From Hoeflea ulvae (lineage in GTDB: Bacteria > Pseudomonadota > Alphaproteobacteria > Rhizobiales > Rhizobiaceae): 64,000 bases of DNA. The stretch is taken from positions 2,425,501 to 2,489,500 of the forward strand of contig NZ_JAOVZQ010000001.1 in NCBI RefSeq assembly GCF_026619435.1. Reading direction: 5' to 3'. The notes under the pieces are model-generated. The model had not been told where the DNA came from. It saw only the letters and a list, made by a program, of their open reading frames with translations, and did no database searches. Positions 55,097-63,660 of this stretch are shown here, piece after piece. How positions within the stretch are numbered: the first letter of the stretch is position 1; the number at the start of each line of letters is the position of its first letter. A program made the position numbers and the translations under genes.

Positions 55097-55640
55097 CTAG
55101 TTGCTTGATTGCTCCACCCGGATATCGCCCAGGTCGTCGACATAGACGACCCACGTGTCGGGCTCGACCACCTTGGGATCGGTCTTGAGATAGACATAGG
55201 CTGCAAAGCCCGGCTGACTGGCCGCCCCGGTCGAGATCCTCCGGCCTGATATCGGTGACATAGCCGCCAAGCGTGTTGAGCTCGTCGAGGCCGATGGTCA
55301 GGCTGGCTTCCGGCCCCTCCGGCGTAAGCGCGATCTGCTGCAGATAGACCAGTGACCGGTTGTCTTCGCCGCGAATGGCGATCAGGCGGTAATATCCTCG
55401 CGCAGGCGGCGCGGCTTGCTCCGCATCAGCCGCTTCGGACGGGGCCTCGCCGGTTTCGGGCGCAGCATCGGCCGCTTCTGGTTCCTCCTGATCCTGCCAG
55501 AACCCGCCGCTGGTGACGAACAGGACACGGTCGGGAACCGTTTCCGCCAATGCGGATACATCCTGTGCAAAGCCGGTGGAGACCATCGCCGGAATCAGAC
55601 CGGCCAGTAGGAACAGCATTTTCGGGGCAGGGTAGGTCAT
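55097..55640 (-). CDS. Secreted hypothetical protein, interrupted by a one-base frame break
   Basis: Encodes an exported protein of ~180 residues. The signal peptide covers residues 1-26 (MLFLLAGLIPAMVSTGFAQ). An acidic Ala/Glu-rich stretch follows (QEEPEAADAAPETGEAPSEA), then a folded part (YYRLIAIRGEDNRSLVYLQQ, ASLTIGLDELNTLGGYVTDI). After RPED the frame goes off, but the next frame continues with clear protein character (STGAASQPGFAAYVYLKTDP, then VVEPDTWVVYVDDLGDIRVE) to TAG at 55097. Dropping one base at ~55231-55238 joins them. ATG 55640 is chosen for the signal peptide; the frame is open back to 55742. I recognise no family. It follows nadK by 25 bp. Confidence 0.7.
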
Positions 55641-55665
55641 CGGTGCAATTCTCCAGGTTCTATCA

Positions 55666-56430
55666 TCAGGGGAGGAATTGTTCGGCCAGAATGCGTTCAT
55701 TCCATGAATGGCTTGAATCGGTGAGGATGCGGGTGGTGTCATCGAGGGATTCGGCCACGCGGACCTGGGTCACCGACTTGACCTCATTGTGGTCGGCCAC
55801 GGCATTGACCGGTCGCTTTTCTGCTTCCAGCACATCGATGGTGACGGTGACCTTGCTCGGCAGCAGGGCGCCGCGCCAGCGCCGCGGCCTGAAGGCGCTG
55901 ACCGGCGTGAGCGCCAGCAACTGCGCGTCGAGCGGCAGGATCGGGCCGTGCGCCGACAGGTTGTAGGCGGTCGATCCGGCAGGCGTTGCCACCATGACGC
56001 CGTCGCAGATCAGTTCCTCGAGCCGCACCTGGCCATCGACGGAGAGCTGCAATTTAGCGGCCTGGTAGCTTTGTCGCAGCAGCGAGACCTCGTTGATCGC
56101 CAGCGCCCGGTGGGTCTTGCCATTGGCGTCCGTGGCAATCATTTCGAGCGGGCGAATGATGTTTTCCACCGCCGCATCGACGCGGCCGACCAGGTCCTTG
56201 TCGGTATAGACATTCATCAGGAAACCGACAGAGCCGCGGTTCATCCCGTAGACCATGCGGCCGCTGTTCATCTGGTTGTGCAGGGTCTGCAGCATGAAGC
56301 CGTCGCCGCCGAGCGCCACGATCACGTCGGAGTCCTCCTCCCGGACATTGCCGTAGAGAGCCGCAAGATGTTTGGCGGCCGCCTGGGCATCCGGCGCGGA
56401 TGAGGCGATGAAACTGAATTTCCGTGTCAT
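55666..56430 (-). CDS. nadK: NAD kinase
   Basis: A 254-residue enzyme that phosphorylates NAD to NADP, the only route to NADP. The ATP/diphosphate motif is GGDG (41-44) in VIVALGGDGFMLQTLH. The NE region reads ALAINEVSLLRQ and the conserved CDGVMVATPAGSTAYNLSAHG is intact. All catalytic parts are present at the usual rhizobial length. No operon partner upstream. The secreted hypothetical gene follows 25 bp downstream. Confidence 0.96.
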   Translation of the reverse strand: MTRKFSFIASSAPDAQAAAKHLAALYGNVREEDSDVIVALGGDGFMLQTLHNQMNSGRMVYGMNRGSVGFLMNVYTDKDLVGRVDAAVENIIRPLEMIATDANGKTHRALAINEVSLLRQSYQAAKLQLSVDGQVRLEELICDGVMVATPAGSTAYNLSAHGPILPLDAQLLALTPVSAFRPRRWRGALLPSKVTVTIDVLEAEKRPVNAVADHNEVKSVTQVRVAESLDDTTRILTDSSHSWNERILAEQFLP

Positions 56431-56543
56431 GTGATGAAGTTACTCCCGCTCCACGGCGACAATGGCAATTGAGCAGTCCGGATGCAAGGGGGATGGCGCG
56501 GCAGCGGCCCGGCGGGCGACCGCCCATGCCCTCCGGTCCGGTA

Positions 56544-58379
56544 TCAGGCCTTGATCCGCAGCGCCCGCAGCGCGTTGAGTATCACGGCGACGTCGATCAC
56601 CTCCTGCAGGATGGCGCCCTGCACTGGGGTGATGTAACCGAGTGCGGCCGCGATCATTCCGGCGATCGACAGGCCTATCCCGGCAATGACGCTTTGCAGC
56701 GCGATCCGCCGCGATCCGCGCGCCACCTTGAAGCCGGGCAGCAATCGGTCGAGCTGATCGACCAGCAACACCACGTCTGCGGCCTCGGCGGACGCCGCGG
56801 CGCCGCGCGCGCCCATGGCCACGCCGATATCGGCTGCGGCAAGGGCAGGGGCATCATTGACGCCGTCACCGACCATCATCACCGGCCCGTTCTTGCGTTC
56901 CGTGAGAACCAGCAGGACCTTCTGGTCTGGGGTAAGATCGGCCCGCACTGCATCAAGCCCGAGACCCTCGGTCACGGCTTCGGCCACGGCGCGGCGGTCT
57001 CCGGTCGCCAGCAGGATGCGGTCGATGCCTTCGCGGCGGAGACTGGTCAGAAGCCCTGCCATTCCCGACCGCAGTGCATCCGCCATTACCACGCGCCCCG
57101 CCGGCTGGCCGTCGACGGCCAGCGCCACGATGACGGCGCCCGGTTCGGCCGGGGCCCCGGAGGCGCCGGACGCGCCGGCCCCGGCGGAGACAAAACCGGT
57201 GCCGCCGACAATCACCGCACGGCCGTCAATCGTGCCGCTGACGCCTTCGCCCGCGGTTTCATCGAGATTCTGCGGGACTGGAAGCTGCATGCCGCGCGCC
57301 TCTGCCGCGGCAACAAGCGCCTGCGCAATCGGGTGTTTTGACGCCTGATCCAGCGCCGCGGCAAAATACAGGATTTCGTCCTCGCTGTGCGCCCCGTAGG
57401 ATTGGATTGCGACAATCTGCGGCCGTCCGTCGGTCAGCGTGCCGGTCTTGTCGAGGATCAGGGAGCTGATCTGCGCCATGGCCTCAAGCGGCTTGGCGCC
57501 CTTGATCAGAACCCCGAAATGCGCCGCCCGCGACAGCCCCGCCACCAGCGCCACGGGAACCGCGAGAATGAGCGGGCAGGGAGTCGCCACGACCAGGACA
57601 GCGACGGCGCGGACCGGGTCTCCGGTAAACCACCAGGCCGCGAAGGCCAGCGCCACGGTGACGGCCAGAAACACCAGAGAATAGCGGTCGGCAAGCCGCG
57701 CCATCGGCGCCTTGGATTTCTGCGCGGCCTCCACCAGCCGCACGATCCCCGCATAGGTGCTGTCGCTGGCCGGGTGGGTGGCCATCAGGTCAAAGGCTTC
57801 GCCGGCATTGGTGGATCCGCTCATCACCTCGTTGCCGCGCGCAAGCCGCACCGGCATGGATTCGCCGGTCAGTGCCGATTGATCGAGCATCGCCCGGTCG
57901 CTGGCGACCGTGCCGTCAACGGGCGCCACATCGCCCTGCCGGATCAGCAGCAGGTCGCCTGGCTCAATGGCGCCGAGGTCGACCTCTTCGAGCGTGCCGT
58001 CGCGGTGCAGCGTCGCCGTGCGGGGTACCCGCGACAAAAGATCCCGCATCTCGAACCTGGCCCGGCCCTCGGCAAAGCTTTCCAGCGCGGTGCCGCCCGA
58101 ATACATCAGCGCAACCACCGATGCTGCCAGGGTTTCGCCGAAGAACAAGGCCGCAGACATCGACAGCGCTGCGACGATATCGAGACCGACTTCGCCGCGT
58201 GACAGGCTGCGAACGATCTCGACCACCAGCGCCACCAGAACCGGCACCACGCCGGCCGTCCAGACCAGCTCGGCCGCATCCGGCAACCCGGCAAGGCTGA
58301 GGCCGAGTCCGCCGACAAGCCCGGCAAGGGCTATGACCAGCAAACCGGTATTGAGGCGATCTTGAATGAAGAATTGCAT
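56544..58379 (-). CDS. P1B-type metal-transporting ATPase with TPC motif
   Basis: A 611-residue heavy-metal ATPase. It has transmembrane helices at the start, the actuator domain (ALTGESMPV), and the metal-site helix VVATPCPLILAVPVAL. The phosphorylation motif is LILDKTGTLTDG, followed by the nucleotide domain with KHPIAQAL and the hinge MVGDGVNDAPALAAADIG. The TPC in the sixth helix, instead of CPC or SPC, marks the P1B-5 group, for which Sinorhizobium Nia exports Ni and Fe. This protein lacks an N-terminal metal-binding domain and the C-terminal hemerythrin domain of Nia. The metal is therefore uncertain. ATG 58379 has AGG seven bases upstream. A longer frame reaches 58409. Confidence 0.85.
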   Translation of the reverse strand: MQFFIQDRLNTGLLVIALAGLVGGLGLSLAGLPDAAELVWTAGVVPVLVALVVEIVRSLSRGEVGLDIVAALSMSAALFFGETLAASVVALMYSGGTALESFAEGRARFEMRDLLSRVPRTATLHRDGTLEEVDLGAIEPGDLLLIRQGDVAPVDGTVASDRAMLDQSALTGESMPVRLARGNEVMSGSTNAGEAFDLMATHPASDSTYAGIVRLVEAAQKSKAPMARLADRYSLVFLAVTVALAFAAWWFTGDPVRAVAVLVVATPCPLILAVPVALVAGLSRAAHFGVLIKGAKPLEAMAQISSLILDKTGTLTDGRPQIVAIQSYGAHSEDEILYFAAALDQASKHPIAQALVAAAEARGMQLPVPQNLDETAGEGVSGTIDGRAVIVGGTGFVSAGAGASGASGAPAEPGAVIVALAVDGQPAGRVVMADALRSGMAGLLTSLRREGIDRILLATGDRRAVAEAVTEGLGLDAVRADLTPDQKVLLVLTERKNGPVMMVGDGVNDAPALAAADIGVAMGARGAAASAEAADVVLLVDQLDRLLPGFKVARGSRRIALQSVIAGIGLSIAGMIAAALGYITPVQGAILQEVIDVAVILNALRALRIKA

Positions 58380-58578
58380 TGCCAACCTGTCCCGGGCCGT
58401 CGCCGCCAAACCGGGGTTTCAGATAGACGTGGCCCATGCGCGGCAAACAGGACGTCCGTGCACAGTCTATGGCTGATTCCGGTATCGTCCAAGCGGGTTA
58501 TGGTCGGCTGGCGAGTGAGCACCGTGGCTGGACATGGTTTGGCGAAGCTCTACTGTGATGGCCTGAGGCGGAGGGGGC

Positions 58579-59988
58579 ATGACACAAATCATCGAAGTGC
58601 CGCTATGGCTGATCATCATCGCGTCGGTGCTGGCGGTGATTGCCATTGTCGACCGGTTGCTGTCGCCCGCCGTGCGCTGGTTTTTCCGGCGCCGGGTCAA
58701 CCAGGCGATCGAAGAACTCAACACCCGGCTGCAACTCAAGATCAGGTCCTTCGGCACGACCCGCAGGGACGTGCTGATCGACCGGGTTAGCAATGATCCG
58801 CAGGTGGTCGAGGCCGTGGCCGCACTTTCGCGCGAGACCGGAACGCCGATCCAGGTGGTGATTGCCGGGGCGACCCGCTATGCCCGTGAAATCGTGCCGA
58901 TGTTCAACGCCTATGCCTATTTCCGCATCGGCACCCGGCTGGCCCGATGGCTGGCCACCGCGCTCTACCGGGTGCGGCTGGGCTACACCAACACCGATGC
59001 GCTGGCCAAGGTCGCGCCGGACTCCTCGGTGGTGTTTGTCATGAACCACCGGTCCAACATGGATTACGTGCTTGTCACCTATCTCGCTTCGTCCTCGACG
59101 GCCCTGTCCTATGCCGTGGGCGAATGGGCGCGGTTGCCGGTGCTGCAAACGCTGATCCGCTTCATGGGCGCCTATTTCATCCGCCGCAATGCCCGCAATC
59201 CGCTGTACCGCAAGGTGCTGGCGACCTATGTGCGGATGGCGACCGAGGCCGGCGTCACCCAGGCGGTGTTTCCCGAAGGCGGCCTGTCGCGTGACGGGCT
59301 GCTGCGTCCGCCGCGCATTGGCCTCATCTCCTATATCGTGTCGGCACATGACCACGTTGCCCATGACACGGTGTTCATCCCGGTCGGGCTCAATTATGAC
59401 CGCGTGCTGGAAGACCGTTCGCTGGTGTTTGAAGCGGAGCGCGACGGGGCGCCGTTGTCGACATGGCAAAAAACCGCCAAGACCTCGGCCTTTCTCCTGC
59501 GCAATCTGCGGCTGCGGCTGTCGGGCAAATGGCACCGGTTCGGCTATGCCAGCGTGTCCTTTGGCGATCCGGTTTCGGTCGACACCTTCCTGGCCGGTCA
59601 TGGCGTCGGCAAATGGTCGGCGCTCCCAGAGGCCGAGCGCGATCGTCTGACCGAAACGCTGGCACACCAGTTGATGCAGTCGATCGCGGCACTTATTCCG
59701 GTCTTGCCGGTCTCGCTGGTGTCGCTTGCGCTTCTGGAAGCCGGCGACGCGCCGGTGGACCGTCTTGATCTCAAGGCCCGCATCGGCGCCTTGATCGACC
59801 GGCTGGTCAGCAACGGCGTGCATGTACATGTGCCCCGGCAGGACCGCGACTATGAGATCACGGTGGGTCTGCGCATGCTGCTGTTGCGCCGGATTGTGCG
59901 CGAGACGGCAGAAGGCCGCCTGCTCATCCATGACAAGGACCGTCCGCTGGTGGCCTATTATGCCAATGCAATTCGACACCTGGTCTGA
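58579..59988 (+). CDS. PlsB-like glycerol-3-phosphate / lysophosphatidate acyltransferase
   Basis: A 469-residue membrane-associated acyltransferase. An N-terminal transmembrane helix (residues 8-26) precedes the acyltransferase domain. Motif I is FVMNHRSNMDYVLVTYL (HxxxxD), motif III is AVFPEGGLSRDGLL, and motif IV is FIPVGLNYDRVLED. It is shorter than E. coli PlsB (807 aa) but has the PlsB-type motif spacing rather than PlsC. It would acylate glycerol-3-phosphate or a related acceptor. It is the second such activity in the window besides plsY. A strong GGAGGGGG precedes ATG 58579. Confidence 0.83.
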   Translation: MTQIIEVPLWLIIIASVLAVIAIVDRLLSPAVRWFFRRRVNQAIEELNTRLQLKIRSFGTTRRDVLIDRVSNDPQVVEAVAALSRETGTPIQVVIAGATRYAREIVPMFNAYAYFRIGTRLARWLATALYRVRLGYTNTDALAKVAPDSSVVFVMNHRSNMDYVLVTYLASSSTALSYAVGEWARLPVLQTLIRFMGAYFIRRNARNPLYRKVLATYVRMATEAGVTQAVFPEGGLSRDGLLRPPRIGLISYIVSAHDHVAHDTVFIPVGLNYDRVLEDRSLVFEAERDGAPLSTWQKTAKTSAFLLRNLRLRLSGKWHRFGYASVSFGDPVSVDTFLAGHGVGKWSALPEAERDRLTETLAHQLMQSIAALIPVLPVSLVSLALLEAGDAPVDRLDLKARIGALIDRLVSNGVHVHVPRQDRDYEITVGLRMLLLRRIVRETAEGRLLIHDKDRPLVAYYANAIRHLV

Positions 59989-60130
59989 GCGCTTGCCCGG
60001 CAGCTTCCTGTGCAGACATCGCCATGCCGTTTGACAGAGGGCTGCCCGGCGGCAACAAGACGTCTGCATGATCGGATGCCGGGATGGGGAGTGACATGAT
60101 CGACTGCGGCACGCACTGGCAGGGTCTCGC

Positions 60131-60880
60131 ATGAGCTTTGTCGTCCGGCACATCCTCCCGTGGATCAAGGTGGTCCTGTCGCAGGCGCTGGGACTTGGCT
60201 GCCTGTTTCTGGCGCGCGACTATCTCGCCGGCAATGCAATTATTTCGCTGCTGCTGGTCGGGGTGACGGCGTCGCTGGCCGGCCGGGTGCTGGGCCTGTC
60301 GGTCTACTGGATTCCGATCCAGCTTCTGCTGCCCTTCGCGCTTGTCTATTCGAATGTGATTCCGGCCTGGCTCTATCTGACCGGCTTCGTGCTGTGTGCG
60401 CTGGTGTTCTGGAACAGCGCCACGGGGCAGGTGCCGCTCTATCTGACCAACACCAAAACCTGGGCCGCCATTCAGGCTCTGGCCAAAGAGGCCGGTGCCA
60501 AAACATTCATCGACCTTGGCAGCGGATCTGGCGGTGGAGTGGTGTTTCTCGCCCGCGCCCTGCCTGATCTGCAGGTCACCGGGGTGGAGACCGCACCGCT
60601 GGTCTACCTCATGTCAAAACTCCGGGTGGCAATCTTCGCACCGGCAAATGCCACGATAAGGTATCGCAACATCTGGCAGGAAGATCTCGGCGGTTATGAT
60701 CTGGTCTACTGCTTCCTCTCGCCCGTGCCGATGCCCGAGATGTACCGCAAGGCGCGCAGCGAAATGCGCCCGGGAACACTGTTTGTCAGCAACAGTTTCA
60801 CCGTGCCCGGACATCCGCCTGACCGCACCATCGACGTTGCCGACGGCAGAAAGACCAGGCTGCATGTCTGGAAGATGTAG
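60131..60880 (+). CDS. Membrane-anchored class I methyltransferase (FAM173/ATPSCKMT-like)
   Basis: A 249-residue protein with three or four transmembrane helices in residues 8-100, followed by a SAM-binding domain. The SAM motif is TFIDLGSGSGGGVVFLARAL, then VTGVETAPLVYLMSKLRVAI and a late DLVYCFLSPVPMPEMYRKAR. This layout resembles the FAM173 group of lysine methyltransferases (ATP synthase c-subunit methylation in mitochondria), but that is only a resemblance. It lies 140 bp after the PlsB-like gene, so a lipid-related substrate is equally possible. Confidence 0.72.
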   Translation: MSFVVRHILPWIKVVLSQALGLGCLFLARDYLAGNAIISLLLVGVTASLAGRVLGLSVYWIPIQLLLPFALVYSNVIPAWLYLTGFVLCALVFWNSATGQVPLYLTNTKTWAAIQALAKEAGAKTFIDLGSGSGGGVVFLARALPDLQVTGVETAPLVYLMSKLRVAIFAPANATIRYRNIWQEDLGGYDLVYCFLSPVPMPEMYRKARSEMRPGTLFVSNSFTVPGHPPDRTIDVADGRKTRLHVWKM

Positions 60881-61358
60881 AGCAGCAGCGCTCGCCCGAG
60901 CGATCACGGACCGTGCCGCCTCCTGCAATTAGCCGGCGGCCCGCCGCACCGGAAGCTTGCGTCTCGGATCGGGATGACGCGGGTCCTCTCACAACACTAT
61001 CTCCGTCACCCATCCGCGCAGATGCTCGCATGATCGAACTGCGCATGACGCTGTGCATGGGTCTGATTGACTGAAATCCCCCCGGACAGACAGCCGAAAC
61101 ACCCCCAATCCATCAGCGCCGGACACCGGTGGAGCCGTGCCGGTTCGATCAGGTCCGGTGCCGGAACTCATGCTCGCGTCGGGCGGATTCGGTTGACGGC
61201 ATCCGAATTTAGCCTTTAGTGTCCAACAATCGGACACTAAAGGCATCAGTCTGGGCTGATGGCAGCATGGGACGCGGCAATCAAGGTGCTTGGAGGAGCA
61301 CTGTCGCGACACACGGCTTTCATCAAGGGACCCGTCCGGTTCACTCAGGGAGGAGACA
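60881..61358. promoter_or_regulatory. 480-bp upstream region of the ABC operon with promoter and 13-bp inverted repeat operator
   Basis: A perfect inverted repeat, GCCTTTAGTGTCC (61212-61224), seven-base spacer, then GGACACTAAAGGC (61232-61244). No U-run follows. The probable promoter is TTGACG (61193-61198), 16 bp, TTTAGT (61215-61220), so the -10 lies inside the left arm and the start point inside the right arm. This is the geometry of a repressor operator. The rest of the region shows no gene. Confidence 0.65.
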
Positions 61359-62681
61359 ATGACAATGATGAAATCCAGGATAGGCGCAGCACTGGCCGCC
61401 ACGACACTGCTTGCCGGCATGGCCGCACCGGCGGCGGCCGCGGACGATACATTCAAGATCGGCGTGATCACGTTCCTGTCGGGACAGGCGGCGGAAAGCT
61501 TCGGCGTTCCGGCCTGGAACGGCGGCAAGCTGCTGGTCGACATGCTCAATGAGGGCGGCAAACTGCCCGCGCCCTACGACAAGATGGGCTTTGGCGGCAT
61601 GAAGATCGAGGCCGTCATCGTCGACGAGGCCGGTGGCGCCACCAAGCAGGTGCAGGAATTCCGCAACCTTGTGCAGCGTGAGGAAGTCGACGCGGTTGTC
61701 GGCTATGTGTCGTCGGGCGACTGCCTGGCTGTGCCGCCTGTCGCCGATGAGCTCAAGGCCTTCACCATCCTGTATGACTGCGGCACGCCGCGGGTCTTCG
61801 AGGACGGCAGCTACGACTATGTGTTCCGCACTGCGGCTCATGCGACGATGGATAATCTCAGCCTCGCACGTTACCTGAAATCACGCGATTTCGATGTTCC
61901 GAGCTTTGCCGGCCTCAACCAGGATTATGCCTGGGGGCAGGACAGCTGGGCCGACTTTACCGGCGCGATGAAACAGCTTTATCCCGATGCCGAGGTCAAG
62001 ACTGCGCTGTTTCCGAAATTCGGCGCCGGCCAGTATGGCACCGAGATCTCGGCACTGCTGCGCGAGAAGCCCGCGCTGGTCCACTCTTCCAACTGGGGTG
62101 GTGATTTGCAGGGTTTCCTGATTCAGGCCACGGCGCGCGGGTTGCACAAGCGCGCGCAATTGGCCCTGTCTGCGGGCGATCACGTCATTCCGCAGCTTCA
62201 GGACAAGATGCCTGACGGCATTTTCCTGGGCGCGCGCGGCGTCAACGGTCTTGCCGCCCAGGCCCGCGGCGGCGAGCTCAAGGAACTGACCGACACGATG
62301 TGGAATGCCTATGAGGCGGAATACAACACCTTCCCGGTCCAGGCCCCGTTCCGGATGTGGCAGGCGCTGTTCGGTCTCAAGACCGCGGTTGAAAAGGCCA
62401 TGGCCGACAATGGCGGCACCAAGCCCAGCAGCGAGGAACTGGCTGCGGCGATGAAGGGTCTGGAATGGGATGCGCCCTCCGGCCGCATCGAAATGGCGCT
62501 TGCGGATGGCCATCAGGCGATCCAGCCCAACGCCATCGGCACCACCAAGTGGAACGCCGAAGCCGGCAAGATGGAACTGGTCGACATCGAGTACTATGCC
62601 GCCCGTTGCGTCAATCCGCCGGAAGGCGTGAAGTCCCAGGACTGGCTGGCCGACGGCTTCCCCGGCGCTGAGTGCGACTGA
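61359..62681 (+). CDS. ABC transporter substrate-binding protein, branched-chain amino acid type
   Basis: A 440-residue periplasmic binding protein of the Peripla_BP_6 (LivJ/HAAT) family. Signal peptide residues 1-27 (AALAATTLLAGMAAPAAAA). The mature part begins FKIGVITFLSGQAAESFG. Ligand-binding segments include VIVDEAGGATKQVQEFRNLV and GYVSSGDCLAVPPVADELKA. The usual small amino acid pocket is not obvious, so urea, an aromatic acid or another ligand is possible. GGAGGAG five bases before ATG 61359 fixes the start. It is expressed from the promoter/operator at ~61200 and followed by permease genes. Confidence 0.88.
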   Translation: MTMMKSRIGAALAATTLLAGMAAPAAAADDTFKIGVITFLSGQAAESFGVPAWNGGKLLVDMLNEGGKLPAPYDKMGFGGMKIEAVIVDEAGGATKQVQEFRNLVQREEVDAVVGYVSSGDCLAVPPVADELKAFTILYDCGTPRVFEDGSYDYVFRTAAHATMDNLSLARYLKSRDFDVPSFAGLNQDYAWGQDSWADFTGAMKQLYPDAEVKTALFPKFGAGQYGTEISALLREKPALVHSSNWGGDLQGFLIQATARGLHKRAQLALSAGDHVIPQLQDKMPDGIFLGARGVNGLAAQARGGELKELTDTMWNAYEAEYNTFPVQAPFRMWQALFGLKTAVEKAMADNGGTKPSSEELAAAMKGLEWDAPSGRIEMALADGHQAIQPNAIGTTKWNAEAGKMELVDIEYYAARCVNPPEGVKSQDWLADGFPGAECD

Positions 62682-62757
62682 CAGCTGACATCTGAACAGG
62701 CCTGCCGCAGGGATGCGGTGGGCCGACTTCTCCCAAAAGCGTTCGGACCAACGACCC

Positions 62758-63660
62758 ATGGATCTTGCGGCAACCATCCTTGTTGATGGACTTATCTACG
62801 CGGGCTGGCTGTTTATCGTCTCCGTCGGCCTGACGCTCGTCTTCGGCGTGCTCAACATTCTCAACATTGCCCATGGCAGTCTTTACGCCATCGGCGCCTA
62901 TGCCTCCGCTTCGATGGTGGGAGCCTATTTCGCGCTTGGCGGCGAGGCATTTCCCTATGGCAGCTACGTTGCCATGATCCTGGCGGCAGTGTTGGTCGCG
63001 CTGGTGCTTGGCCCCTTGCTCGAACGCGGGTTGCTCCGGTTTTTCTATGGCCGCGACGAGGTGCTCAACGTGCTGGTGACCTATGCGGTCTTCCTCATTC
63101 TCGAGGACGCGATGAAACTGATCTGGGGGGTCAATCCCTATTTCGTCTACGAACCCTATACGCTGCTCGGCGATGTCGAGATCGGGCCGCTGTTCTATGT
63201 CGGCTATGATTTCGCAGTGATCGCGGCGGCCGTCATTGTCGGGCTGGCGGTGTGGCTGACGCTCAACAAGACCCGGGTCGGCAAGGTTGTCCTCGCGGTC
63301 ATCCACGATTCCGAGATGAGCCAGACCATGGGCGTCAATGTCCAGCGCATCTATCTCGGCGCCTTCATGGCGGGCACGTTCCTGGCAGCGCTCGGCGGCG
63401 CGCTGACCGCACCGATGATCTCGGTGACCCCGGGACTGGGCGTCAATGTCATCATCGTGGCCTTCGCCGTCGTCATCATCGGCGGGCTCGGCTCCGTTCC
63501 GGGTGCAGCCATCGGGGCGCTGATGGTCGGCATCAGCCGTGCGGCCTCGGTTCACCTTTTTCCCGAGGCCGAGCTGTTCATCATCTATTTCGTCATGGCA
63601 ATCGTCTTGCTGTTCAGGCCCGAGGGCCTGTTTGCGAAAACCCAGGCGAGGAAAATCTGA
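62758..63660 (+). CDS. Branched-chain amino acid-type ABC permease, LivH family
   Basis: A 300-residue inner-membrane permease with eight or more transmembrane helices. LivH hallmarks: GLTLVFGVLNILNIAHGSLY at the start, the cytoplasmic coupling loop AVIHDSEMSQTMGVNVQRIY, and FAVVIIGGLGSVPGAAIGAL near the end. It lies 76 bp after the binding protein gene and overlaps the next permease by TGATG. The frame is open upstream to 62713, but ATG 62758 gives the family N-terminus. Confidence 0.92.
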   Translation: MDLAATILVDGLIYAGWLFIVSVGLTLVFGVLNILNIAHGSLYAIGAYASASMVGAYFALGGEAFPYGSYVAMILAAVLVALVLGPLLERGLLRFFYGRDEVLNVLVTYAVFLILEDAMKLIWGVNPYFVYEPYTLLGDVEIGPLFYVGYDFAVIAAAVIVGLAVWLTLNKTRVGKVVLAVIHDSEMSQTMGVNVQRIYLGAFMAGTFLAALGGALTAPMISVTPGLGVNVIIVAFAVVIIGGLGSVPGAAIGALMVGISRAASVHLFPEAELFIIYFVMAIVLLFRPEGLFAKTQARKI

